From Paenibacillus_AB hodogayensis (lineage in GTDB: Bacteria; Bacillota; Bacilli; Paenibacillales; NBRC-103111), in contig NZ_BAAAYO010000005.1 of assembly GCF_039536325.1 (NCBI RefSeq), positions 62,001 to 126,000 of the forward strand: 64,000 bases of DNA. The letters are read 5' to 3'. The number at the start of each line of letters is the position of its first letter. Within the stretch, counting starts at the first letter, position 1. Position numbers and translations under genes: made by a program. Under the pieces are notes generated by a model. That model was given only the letters and a program-made list of their open reading frames with translations. It searched no databases and was not told the DNA's origin. Below, piece after piece: positions 1 to 7,756 of this stretch.

Positions 1-1551
1 GATGCGGAAGATTGCACGATCGAAAACGTCCTGTTCAGGGATGCCGGTTACGACAGTGGCTACGGACGCCCGTCGGGTCCAGTACTGCTCCTGTCTGCTA
101 AGGATAACGGCGATACGAGTACAGGTACGGGCGGCGGTGTCGGAGGATGCCGCAATATCCAGATCGTACGCTGCTCGTTCGTCCAGAAGGGGACAGCTGG
201 AGTCGGGTTTTGTATCCGTTTGCATTCTGATTGGCTGCAGATGAAGCCGACATTCGAGCATCATTTGGAGCAGGTCGTCATCGACTCTTGCCGCTTCGAG
301 GGCGAGTTTTCCTGGAATGTCATCGAATTGGCGGGCGGCGCGACCCGGTACAATAAAATCGTCAATTGTCATTTTGAGGGGAAGACATTGACCTCGATCG
401 ATTTCGACAAGGGCACGCATCATAATGTAGCTTCCAATAATACAATATGCGGCGGCGGTAAGCCGGATATGTATGTAACGGATACGACGACGCGTCTCGC
501 CTGCATCAATGTGCACGGTACGGGGGAAGACGGACAAATTTACTATACCCATTCCAATTCGGTCGTGAACAATTTTATAAGCGACTGCGGCAACGTTGCG
601 GCGAAGGACAGCTACGAAGCCGCGATCGGCGTGGAATACGCGCATAATACGATTATTAGCGGCAATGTAGTCCACAACATCAACGACGGTTTAGTCGGCG
701 GCGGCATCTATATCGGTAAAGACGTGACGAGCTGTTCCATCCACCATAACCAGATCCGGGGTGTACGCAACGGGATTTTCATGAACGCCAACGGTTCGGC
801 CACGAATGACCTGAAGCTGATCGGAAACGAGGTACAGGCGTTGAACTACGCGGCAAACCTGACTATGAAGCCTGGCGGGGGCAAAGGTTTCCTTCTGCTT
901 GGCAACAGCTTCCGGACGGAGGGAACCACCAATCCGTGCGTAGCCGGGGGGGTAAATTCGCTGCGCGAGCCGTTGTTTGCGTTCAATCAATTCGAAGGCG
1001 GGGCTACCGGGCTTTCCTTGGCATATCCGAATTCCTTGGCGATTGGCAACGTGATTCGCGATACGCAACGATCGATCCGGACCTATCAGAGGGCCGTTCT
1101 GGTCGGGAACGTTTCCGTCGACGCGCAATTGGAGGACCTCCTTGTCACGTCGGGAGAGCCCCAGCCTATGCTGCTTGGCAACAGGTTTACGAATCCCGCG
1201 AATGTGCTCGCGCCTGTCGTCACCTACGGCGCGGCGATCCCGAACGATGGCAACCGGTGGTCGCAGCGGGATATTGTTTATCATACGAATCCGATACCCG
1301 GGGGAGAAATCGGCTGGGTATGCGTAGCCGGCGGATATGCGTCCACGGCAGCTTGGGCGCCTTCCACATCGTACGCAGCAGGTGCGATCGCATACGCTGC
1401 GGATCGCGTATACAAATGTACGGTCGCGGGCGTCTCCGCCATCTCTGCGCCCGGGCATACTTCCGGAATCGCCGCCAATGGCACGGCGAAATTTCAATAC
1501 ATTGGAACAGGGTTGGCTGCATTTAAAACGTTTGGCTCCATCCAGACTTGA
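1..1551 (+). CDS. Right-handed parallel beta-helix repeat protein, 5'-truncated by the window
   Basis: The frame is open from base 1 to the TGA at 1549-1551, so the start lies outside the window; the ATG at 220 is internal. The 516 visible residues hold many irregular repeats rich in Asn, Gly and Val (NNTI, GNVV, HHNQI, GNEV), the usual pattern of a pectate-lyase-like parallel beta-helix. After the helix, at about residues 450-505, there is a module starting W-A-P-S-T-S-Y that ends in Y-I-G-T. Similar short Trp/Tyr modules occur at the C-terminus of secreted or phage-tail-like surface proteins. The role is probably polysaccharide binding or cleavage, but no catalytic residues can be assigned and any signal peptide is off the edge. 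Confidence 0.75.
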   Translation, partial: DAEDCTIENVLFRDAGYDSGYGRPSGPVLLLSAKDNGDTSTGTGGGVGGCRNIQIVRCSFVQKGTAGVGFCIRLHSDWLQMKPTFEHHLEQVVIDSCRFEGEFSWNVIELAGGATRYNKIVNCHFEGKTLTSIDFDKGTHHNVASNNTICGGGKPDMYVTDTTTRLACINVHGTGEDGQIYYTHSNSVVNNFISDCGNVAAKDSYEAAIGVEYAHNTIISGNVVHNINDGLVGGGIYIGKDVTSCSIHHNQIRGVRNGIFMNANGSATNDLKLIGNEVQALNYAANLTMKPGGGKGFLLLGNSFRTEGTTNPCVAGGVNSLREPLFAFNQFEGGATGLSLAYPNSLAIGNVIRDTQRSIRTYQRAVLVGNVSVDAQLEDLLVTSGEPQPMLLGNRFTNPANVLAPVVTYGAAIPNDGNRWSQRDIVYHTNPIPGGEIGWVCVAGGYASTAAWAPSTSYAAGAIAYAADRVYKCTVAGVSAISAPGHTSGIAANGTAKFQYIGTGLAAFKTFGSIQT

Positions 1552-1571
1552 ATCGAAAGCGATAATGGGAC

Positions 1572-1604
1572 AAACAGGGACCTTGACTGACGAGGTCTCT
1601 GTTT
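1572..1604 (+). terminator. Terminator-like hairpin after the beta-helix gene
   Basis: AAACAGGGACCT pairs with AGGTCTCTGTTT (12 bp with one G-U pair) around a 9-base loop. It sits 21 bases after the stop. The downstream tract is only moderately T-rich. Confidence 0.6.
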
Positions 1605-1656
1605 CGCGCTTCGTTTCACGGAACATATGGTTGTGGATCATCATTGCCCAGCGCCC

Positions 1657-1662
1657 TATAAT
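1657..1662 (+). promoter_or_regulatory. Possible -10 element for the alpha/beta hydrolase gene
   Basis: A perfect TATAAT lies 48 bases before the preferred start at 1711. No good -35 is present at 16-18 bp (TTGTGG is 20 bp away). Its position inside the longer reading frame argues against the upstream ATG at 1627. Confidence 0.35.
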
Positions 1663-1710
1663 AGTCTTAAAGATTGTATCGAATCAAACGGTAAAAGGAC
1701 GGATGAAGAG

Positions 1711-3651
1711 ATGCATATGAAAACGTATTTGAATCAGGCGGCTAAGGCCGCGTCGGATAGAGCTTTGCCTGTTTTTCGCACGGCGGCGGATTTTGAGCGC
1801 TGGCGCAAGGACCGGCAGCGGAGATTTCACGAAATGCTTGGCATTGACGTCTATTTGGCGGAAGAACGCACCCCCATGCATGTGAGGATCACGGGTTCGG
1901 TCGATTGCGGGACGCACCGGATCGACAAACTGCACTATCAGAGCTTGCCCGGACTGTATGTTGCAGCCAACCTGTACATACCGGCCGCCTTGACAGCTCC
2001 GGCTCCGGGTGTGCTGTATTTGTGCGGACACCACCAGACGCAGAAAGTCAATTACCAGGAGCATGCGCGCCGCTTTGCCCAGGAAGGCTTCGTGACGCTT
2101 GTATTGGATACGATCCAGCTTGGCGAAGTACAGGGCGTTCACCACGGCACTTACTCACGCGGCAATTTCGATTGGGTCAGCAGAGGGTATACGCCGGCTG
2201 CGGCGGAGGTGTGGAACGCCATTCGCGGTCTTGACCTGCTTGGCGAACTCGATGAGGTGGACGAGCGGCGGCTCGGCGTAACCGGGCATTCAGGCGGAGG
2301 AAGCATCAGCTGGTGGACCGCTTGCGCCGACGACCGAGTCAAGGCAATGGCCTCATCGTCGGGAACCGGGGATCTCGCCTCGCATATCCGCGAACGGACG
2401 CTCGATTACCATTGCGACTGCAACTTTCCGAACAATGCCGACGGCTGGTCGTCGGCGGAAAGCTACGCCCTGGCGGCTCCCCGGCCGGTGCTGATCGTGG
2501 CGCCCGACCGCGACCGCGTATTCCGGATCGATGCGGTGCGGCAAGTGTACGAGAAGTTGAAGGAGTTGTACGTGAATCTGGGCGCCGGCGACAAGATCGA
2601 TCTGTTGGCGTTTCGTGAGCAGCACATGTATACCCCGGCATCGCGAAAACGAATTTTTAGCTGGTTTTTGACCCATTTGGCGGGCAGGCCGACGACAACT
2701 GACGAAGCTGCCGATTTCGACGGCGTGAAGCTTCCGGAGGAGCAGTTGCTTGTGTTCAAGGGCCAGCCACCCGCCGACGATCGGTCGACGACCGTGCAAA
2801 ATTGGCTGATCCGGCTGCCGGAGCCGACGGACATCCGGTCGGCCGACCAGCTTGCCGCCGAGAAAACGCGGCTGCTTGTCGGCGTTCGCAAGGAATGCTT
2901 CGGCGCGTTTCCGGAACAGCCGCTGCCGCTTGCGGTGGAGCTGGAACAGGAATATTGGAACGGAGACAGCTTCTCGCGCAAATTTTCGTTTGCGTCCGAG
3001 GGGGAGTGGCGATTGAATGGAGAGCTTCGCGGCCGAGCGAACGACTCCATACGGCCTGCCGCGGTTTGTTTGCGGCAATCGTCTCATCGGAAGGAAGAGG
3101 AGCCGTTCCGCAGCCTGGCCGGCTTGAAGGGTGAATGGATCAAAGCCCGCATCGACGTACGGGGGACGGGCGATACGGCTTGGGGAACGGAGCTGAACTG
3201 GCATATTCGCCGGGCTGCAGCGCTTATCGGCCAAACCGTCGCGGCGATGCGGGTATGGGACGCGCTGCGTGGCTTGGAGGCCGTTCGCCTGATGCCAGAG
3301 GTCGACCGGGACCGCATTTTGCTGGCGGGAGCAGGAGAGATGGCCGTCGTTGCGCTTCTGGCGGTATTACTCGACGGAAGCGTCTCCACCCTCGTGTTGG
3401 AGGACATGCCGTCCAGCTTTACGCGCGCCGACGATCCGGAACGACTGGGAGAAGGCTATGAGGTCGTCAATATGTTGCGCCACGCGGATTTGCCCCAACT
3501 GGCGGCGATGCTGTGGCCGACGACGATCATTGTGACCGGGAAGCGCTGGGAGGGCTACGAATGGACCGAACGCGCGTATGCCCGGTTGGGCGAGCCGGGA
3601 CGAATCCAGTTCCGTACCGATTTGAATGTTTGGTCGGCCGGTGCCGAATAA
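1711..3651 (+). CDS. Two-domain alpha/beta hydrolase (acetyl-esterase/dienelactone-hydrolase-like)
   Basis: This 646-residue protein carries a typical alpha/beta hydrolase in its first half: the nucleophile elbow G-H-S-G-G, a strand ending in A-P-D-R-D that can supply the acid, and a later E-Q-H-M that can supply the histidine. It resembles the acetylxylan-esterase-like family whose members act on plant polysaccharides. The second half (from about residue 370) looks like another hydrolase-fold domain, but the elbow position reads G-A-G-E-M, so it has no nucleophilic serine and is probably non-catalytic. There is no evident signal peptide. The start at ATG 1711 (or 1717) is chosen because AAGGAC and GAAGAG lie just upstream; the open frame continues back to 1627. 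Confidence 0.75.
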   Translation: MHMKTYLNQAAKAASDRALPVFRTAADFERWRKDRQRRFHEMLGIDVYLAEERTPMHVRITGSVDCGTHRIDKLHYQSLPGLYVAANLYIPAALTAPAPGVLYLCGHHQTQKVNYQEHARRFAQEGFVTLVLDTIQLGEVQGVHHGTYSRGNFDWVSRGYTPAAAEVWNAIRGLDLLGELDEVDERRLGVTGHSGGGSISWWTACADDRVKAMASSSGTGDLASHIRERTLDYHCDCNFPNNADGWSSAESYALAAPRPVLIVAPDRDRVFRIDAVRQVYEKLKELYVNLGAGDKIDLLAFREQHMYTPASRKRIFSWFLTHLAGRPTTTDEAADFDGVKLPEEQLLVFKGQPPADDRSTTVQNWLIRLPEPTDIRSADQLAAEKTRLLVGVRKECFGAFPEQPLPLAVELEQEYWNGDSFSRKFSFASEGEWRLNGELRGRANDSIRPAAVCLRQSSHRKEEEPFRSLAGLKGEWIKARIDVRGTGDTAWGTELNWHIRRAAALIGQTVAAMRVWDALRGLEAVRLMPEVDRDRILLAGAGEMAVVALLAVLLDGSVSTLVLEDMPSSFTRADDPERLGEGYEVVNMLRHADLPQLAAMLWPTTIIVTGKRWEGYEWTERAYARLGEPGRIQFRTDLNVWSAGAE

Positions 3652-3738
3652 ATTTCCAATTGTTTAAAGGATTGGCGTTTTATCGAAGGCACCGGCTCCT
3701 TCCCCAAAATTTGCGCGGACGGCCGAAGAGAAGGAATG

Positions 3739-3766
3739 AAGGGTGAGCGTCGCGCTCTCCCTTTTC
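3739..3766 (+). terminator. Intrinsic terminator after the alpha/beta hydrolase
   Basis: AAGGGTGAGCG and CGCTCTCCCTT form an 11-bp stem with one mismatch and a three-base loop, followed by TTTTCT. Confidence 0.65.
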
Positions 3767-3801
3767 TCCATGCAAAATTTCCGCGCTGCCCAAGATTGTT
3801 C

Positions 3802-3830
3802 TTGAAACGCGCGTGCGCTTGTTGTATATT
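3802..3830 (+). promoter_or_regulatory. Sigma-A promoter of the GNAT gene
   Basis: TTGAAA (3802-3807), a 17-bp spacer and TATATT (3825-3830), placed 35 bases before the ATG at 3865. Confidence 0.75.
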
Positions 3831-3864
3831 TATTCATATTATTGAATAACGGGTGGGAAGTGCG

Positions 3865-4326
3865 ATGACAGTAACTTGCAGAAGAGCGACACCGGACGAC
3901 GTCGACTCGCTCTATGACATCATTCAATCTTATGCGGAAAAAGGAATTATGCTGCCGCGCTCGAAGGAAGCGCTCGGCCGCCATATCGATACGTTCGTGA
4001 TCGCGGAATACGAAGGCCGGTTCGTCGGCTGCGGCTCGCTGTTCCGGCTCGGCCAAGATCTGGTGGAAATTCGCTCCCTCGGCGTAAGCGACGGGTACAA
4101 GGGACAAGGGATCGGCCGCAAGCTGGTCGACTTCCTGACCGGCGAGGCGAGAGAGCAGGAAATTCCGAAAATTATGGCCCTTACCTACGAGGTGGCGTTT
4201 TTCGAGAAAAACGGGTTTGAGGTCGTCCAAAAGGAAATATTCCCGGAGAAGGTTTGGACGGATTGCATCCATTGCAAAAAGCAGCATAATTGCGACGAAA
4301 TAGCCGTGTTGAAGCGCCTTGACTGA
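3865..4326 (+). CDS. GNAT family N-acetyltransferase (ArgA-like)
   Basis: A 153-residue single-domain GNAT acetyltransferase that would transfer an acetyl group from acetyl-CoA to an amine. The acetyl-CoA loop is visible as G-Y-K-G-Q-G-I-G-R-K after the beta strand ending S-L-G-V. The C-terminus has W-T-D-C-I-H-C and N-C-D-E, a Cys pattern seen in the acetyltransferase domain related to N-acetylglutamate synthase, so an arginine-pathway role is possible but not proven. The gene is monocistronic, with its own promoter and a terminator overlapping its end. ATG 3865 is preferred over GTG 3853 because GGGTGGG lies 8 bases before it. Confidence 0.8.
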   Translation: MTVTCRRATPDDVDSLYDIIQSYAEKGIMLPRSKEALGRHIDTFVIAEYEGRFVGCGSLFRLGQDLVEIRSLGVSDGYKGQGIGRKLVDFLTGEAREQEIPKIMALTYEVAFFEKNGFEVVQKEIFPEKVWTDCIHCKKQHNCDEIAVLKRLD

Positions 4327-4349
4327 CTTGACAAGGGGCTTTTCTTTTT
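4312..4349 (+). terminator. Intrinsic terminator overlapping the GNAT stop codon
   Basis: AAGCGCCTTG and CAAGGGGCTT form a stem with one mismatch, followed by TTTTCTTTTT. The descending arm contains the -35 of the hrcA promoter, so the terminator and the next promoter share bases. Confidence 0.75.
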
Positions 4350-4357
4350 GGTATTTT
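4328..4357 (+). promoter_or_regulatory. Sigma-A promoter of the hrcA-grpE-dnaK operon
   Basis: TTGACA (4328-4333), an 18-bp spacer and TATTTT (4352-4357). The predicted transcription start is near 4364, directly before the CIRCE operator. Confidence 0.75.
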
Positions 4358-4368
4358 TGTAATAAGGT

Positions 4369-4395
4369 TTAGCACTCCTTTCGATTGAGTGCTAA
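4369..4395 (+). promoter_or_regulatory. CIRCE operator (HrcA binding site)
   Basis: TTAGCACTC, nine bases, then GAGTGCTAA: a perfect match to the CIRCE consensus. In Firmicutes HrcA binds this inverted repeat and represses the heat-shock operon. Here it lies just after the predicted start of transcription, so the operon including hrcA should be autoregulated. Confidence 0.97.
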
Positions 4396-4434
4396 CGGCT
4401 CGCTTGAAGCTTGGAATTTAAAGGAGGTCCGTGC

Positions 4435-5460
4435 ATGTTATCTGAACGTCAAAAATTGATTTTGAGCACCATTGTCGACGACTACATTCGTTCAGCCGAG
4501 CCTGTCGGGTCACGGACGATTTCCAAGCGGAGCGATGTCGGGTTCAGTCCGGCTACGATCCGCAATGAAATGTCGGATCTGGAGGAGCTCGGATTTCTGG
4601 AGCAGCCTCACACCTCGGCGGGACGCATCCCTTCACATAAAGGCTACCGCTATTACGTGGACCATCTGGTTAAGCTGGGAAGCTTGTCCGTCAAGGAACT
4701 GGACGTCTTGAAGCTGTTTTTCGCCGAAAGGCTGCAAGAGATGGAGCATATGATTCAGCACGTGGCGACGGTGCTGTCGAGCCTGACGAACTATACGTCG
4801 ATCGTGCTTGGCCCGGAGCTGCTGAATACGACGCTGAAGCATTTGCAGATCGTGCCGCTGAACGATACGTCGGCCGTAGCGATCATCGTGACCAACACCG
4901 GACATGTGGAAAACAAAATCATTGCCATCCCCGAAGGCATGCCCGTCGGCGAGCTGGAACGAATCGTGAACCTGATGAACGCCCGGCTATCCGGGGTGCC
5001 GCTTATTCATTTCAAGTCCAGACTGCACAGCGAAGTGAGCTCCGAGCTGGGCAAATACGTGTCGAAGTACGAGGAATTGACCCGCATGATCGAGAGCACG
5101 CTGCAAAGCGACGAGGAGGACCGCATCTTCGTCAGCGGTTCGACGAACATGCTGACGCAGCCCGAGTTCAAGGATGTCGACAAGGTCAAGGGCATCCTCG
5201 ATCTGTTCGACGAAGCCCATACGCTCGTCAAGCTGTTCTCGGCCGCCCCGCGGGGCATTCAGGTGCGCATCGGCACGGAAAACAGCGTCGAAGCGATTAA
5301 TAACTGCAGTTTAATAACGGCATCCTATTCCATAGACGGACAATTGCTCGGAACGGTCGGCATTCTCGGACCTACGAGAATGGAATATGGGAAAGTGATC
5401 AGCCTGCTGGACCATTTATCGAAAGATATGGCTCTGATGATGGCCCGCTGGTACAAATAA
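4435..5460 (+). CDS. hrcA: Heat-inducible transcription repressor HrcA
   Basis: The 341-residue protein has the expected size for HrcA. The N-terminus (L-S-E-R-Q-K-L-I-L, then S-A-E-P-V-G-S-R-T-I) is the winged-helix DNA-binding domain, with the T-I-R-N-E-M-S-D-L-E-E recognition region and H-T-S-A-G-R-I-P, both family hallmarks. The remainder is the GAF-like dimerisation domain. It is first in the chaperone operon, after the CIRCE site it is expected to bind. The start at ATG 4435 is fixed by AAGGAGGT at 4421-4428; an in-frame TTG at 4411 has no ribosome binding site. The usual upstream neighbour hemN/hemW is absent. Confidence 0.97.
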   Translation: MLSERQKLILSTIVDDYIRSAEPVGSRTISKRSDVGFSPATIRNEMSDLEELGFLEQPHTSAGRIPSHKGYRYYVDHLVKLGSLSVKELDVLKLFFAERLQEMEHMIQHVATVLSSLTNYTSIVLGPELLNTTLKHLQIVPLNDTSAVAIIVTNTGHVENKIIAIPEGMPVGELERIVNLMNARLSGVPLIHFKSRLHSEVSSELGKYVSKYEELTRMIESTLQSDEEDRIFVSGSTNMLTQPEFKDVDKVKGILDLFDEAHTLVKLFSAAPRGIQVRIGTENSVEAINNCSLITASYSIDGQLLGTVGILGPTRMEYGKVISLLDHLSKDMALMMARWYK

Positions 5461-5502
5461 GGCGGGTTAGACAGGCTGACTTGCGAAAGAGGTAGGAACG
5501 CT

Positions 5503-7029
5503 ATGAGCCAAGCGAAGCATGAGGGAGAAGAACGTCACGCCGCCCTGTTGAACAACGCCGCGGCCATCCGGGCGATCTGCTCGGCCGTGGAAGGCACGCT
5601 CGGCCCTAAGGGGCTCGACACGATGCTGGTCGGGGCGCGCGGAGAAGTGCTGGTGACGAACGACGGGGCCACCATTTTGGAGAAGATGGACGTCTCGCAT
5701 CCGGCCGCCCGCATGCTCGTGCAGGTGGCACGATCGCAGCAGGAGCAGATCGGCGACGGCACGACGACGGCCACCGTGCTCGCCGGCGCTCTCGTATCCG
5801 AAGGCGTCGCCCAAGTCGTGAAGGGTGTTCCCGTCGCCAAGGTCGTGCAAGGCATTACGGACGGAGTCGGCTTCGCCTCAGAGCGGATGCTGGCCCGCTC
5901 GCGCACCGTGAACGGCCCGGACGATCCGATCCTGTACCGGATCGCGTTCGTTGCGGGACGCGAGCATGGCGATATCGCCGAGCTCGTCGTGGAAGCGGCG
6001 GTCCGGCTCGGGCAGGAAAGGCTGCTCGCCGACGGCTTTCGGTTCGCCGACCTGGTCTCTTCGCACGAAAGGCAGTCCAGCGAAGTATGGCCGGGGCTAC
6101 TGTTGGAGCAGAAGCCGTTCCAAGCGCAGCAGTTTGAGGAAGCACTGGCGGATTCGGCCGTCCTTGTGTTGTACGACTCGCTGGAGCCGGAGAAGCTGGA
6201 GGAAGAGGCGCTCGTTACGGAAGCCGGCTTTCAGACCTTTATGAAGCTGAAGGAACGGTTCGCCGGCCATCTTCGCAAGCTGCTCGCCTTGAACGTGCGG
6301 CTGGTGGCGCTCGATCGAGGAGCCGATCCCGAAGCGGAGCAGTTTTGCGCCGACCACGGCATCATGCTGCTGCAGCGGGTGCCCAAGCGCGAGCTGGAAC
6401 GGCTGTGCGAGCATACCGGGGCGAGGCCGGCTAGACGGTCCGCGCTCGGCAAGCCGGAGGCGGAGCTGGCGGCCTATACCGGCCGCTGCGCCACGCTGCT
6501 GTACGATACGCGCATCCGGCGGGTCCGGGTGGCCGGCGGAGCGGGCAAGCCGACCGCCACCGTGCTGGTCGGCGCGAGCACACGCGAGGTGGTCGGCGAG
6601 CGGGCGCGCATCGCCCAGGACGCCGCCGCCGCTGTCCAGGCGGCCATACGCGGCGGGTATTTGCCCGGAGGCGGCTCGGTCGAAGTGGCGATCGCCCACG
6701 AGCTGGAGCGTTATCGCGAGACCGTCGCCGGTCTGGAGGCGTTCGGCGTCGAGGCGGTGGCCCAGGCGCTGCGCAAGCCGCTCGCCCAGATGGCCCAGAA
6801 CGCCGGCTTCAATCCCCTGGAAAAGGTCGAGGCCGTCAAGGCGGCGCAGCTGGCGGAGCAGTCGGACAGGCACGGCATCGATTGCGACACCGGCCATGTG
6901 GCCGATTGTTTGGCGAGCGGAGTCATCGACCCGACTCCGGTGAAGATGCACGCTTTGCGGGCTGCCGGAGAAGTGGCGGCAGCGGTGCTGCGCATTCATA
7001 CGGTTATTAAAATGAAATCCGACGATTGA
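5503..7029 (+). CDS. Group III (archaeal-like) chaperonin, TCP-1/cpn60 family
   Basis: The 508-residue protein is a chaperonin that is closer to thermosome/TCP-1 subunits than to GroEL. Visible motifs are T-L-G-P-K-G (residues 32-37), N-D-G-A-T-I-L (53-59, the group II form; GroEL has K-D-G-V-T), G-D-G-T-T-T-A (84-90, with ATPase Asp85), Asp373 in A-Q-D-A-A-A and the P-G-G-G turn (388-391). All residues expected for ATP hydrolysis are present. It lies 42 bp after hrcA and 39 bp before grpE, so it should be co-transcribed and heat-induced through HrcA. Such chaperonins in bacterial Hsp70 operons were described as group III (Techtmann and Robb). They work without GroES, using a built-in lid. 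AAAGAGG lies 10 bases before the ATG. Confidence 0.9.
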   Translation: MSQAKHEGEERHAALLNNAAAIRAICSAVEGTLGPKGLDTMLVGARGEVLVTNDGATILEKMDVSHPAARMLVQVARSQQEQIGDGTTTATVLAGALVSEGVAQVVKGVPVAKVVQGITDGVGFASERMLARSRTVNGPDDPILYRIAFVAGREHGDIAELVVEAAVRLGQERLLADGFRFADLVSSHERQSSEVWPGLLLEQKPFQAQQFEEALADSAVLVLYDSLEPEKLEEEALVTEAGFQTFMKLKERFAGHLRKLLALNVRLVALDRGADPEAEQFCADHGIMLLQRVPKRELERLCEHTGARPARRSALGKPEAELAAYTGRCATLLYDTRIRRVRVAGGAGKPTATVLVGASTREVVGERARIAQDAAAAVQAAIRGGYLPGGGSVEVAIAHELERYRETVAGLEAFGVEAVAQALRKPLAQMAQNAGFNPLEKVEAVKAAQLAEQSDRHGIDCDTGHVADCLASGVIDPTPVKMHALRAAGEVAAAVLRIHTVIKMKSDD

Positions 7030-7068
7030 AATAAAAAGCTGTTTTCGACGATGATGGAGGTGTACGGT

Positions 7069-7659
7069 GTGACCGAACAAGAGAAGCGTCAAGCGACTCT
7101 CGAGCAGGAAGAGGAAGTGAAGCAAGGCGAAGAGAACGTTGCGGAAGAAACCGTCAGCGGTGAAGCCGAAGCGTCCGAATCGGCAGACAATTCAAAAGAG
7201 GCGGAAGCCGAGGGCGAACTGGCGGAGCAGCGCAAGCTGGCCGACGAGCATTACCAGCGCTACTTGCGTACGCAGGCCGATTTTGACAATTTCCGCCGCC
7301 GGTCGCGTCAGGAGAAGGAAGATTTCGCGAAATACGCTTCCGCGAAGCTGATCGAGCAACTGCTGCCGATCGTCGACAACTTCGAAAGAGCGCTGGCCGT
7401 GTCCAAAGACAGCAGCGACTCCGAAGCGCTCCTCAAGGGCGTAGACATGATTTACCGGCAGCTCGATCAAGTGCTGGCCCAAGAAGGTCTGAAGCGGATC
7501 GAATCGGTCGGCGCTCCGTTCAATCCCGAATTCCATCAGGCGATTATGCAGGTGGAATCCGAGGAGCATGAAGAGGGCATCGTTTTGGAAGAGATGCAAA
7601 CCGGTTATATATTGAAGGACAAGGTTTTGCGTCCGGCGATGGTCAAAGTAAGCGGCTGA
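7069..7659 (+). CDS. grpE: Nucleotide exchange factor GrpE
   Basis: GrpE releases ADP from DnaK. The 196-residue product has a long acidic Glu/Ala-rich N-terminal tail (about residues 1-60), a coiled-coil segment, and the conserved core L-R-T-Q-A-D-F-D-N-F-R-R-R followed by N-P-x-x-H-Q-A and the C-terminal L-R-P-A-M-V-K-V. GTG 7069 is the likely start because GGAGGTG (7056-7062) ends 6 bases before it; ATG codons at 7051 and 7054 would place that sequence inside the gene. It lies between the chaperonin and dnaK in the heat-shock operon. Confidence 0.95.
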   Translation: MTEQEKRQATLEQEEEVKQGEENVAEETVSGEAEASESADNSKEAEAEGELAEQRKLADEHYQRYLRTQADFDNFRRRSRQEKEDFAKYASAKLIEQLLPIVDNFERALAVSKDSSDSEALLKGVDMIYRQLDQVLAQEGLKRIESVGAPFNPEFHQAIMQVESEEHEEGIVLEEMQTGYILKDKVLRPAMVKVSG

Positions 7660-7756
7660 TTCGCGCCGGATTTCCCCCGAAGACGATCATGCGTTTTCGA
7701 TATCGGGTATAGGACATATCAAACGGTTCACGACAACCTTTAGGAGGGTATTGAAT

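Noticed and set aside
1..1551. Prophage tail-spike gene
   Set aside because: Beta-helix and C-terminal module would fit, but no other phage structural gene is next to it in the visible sequence.
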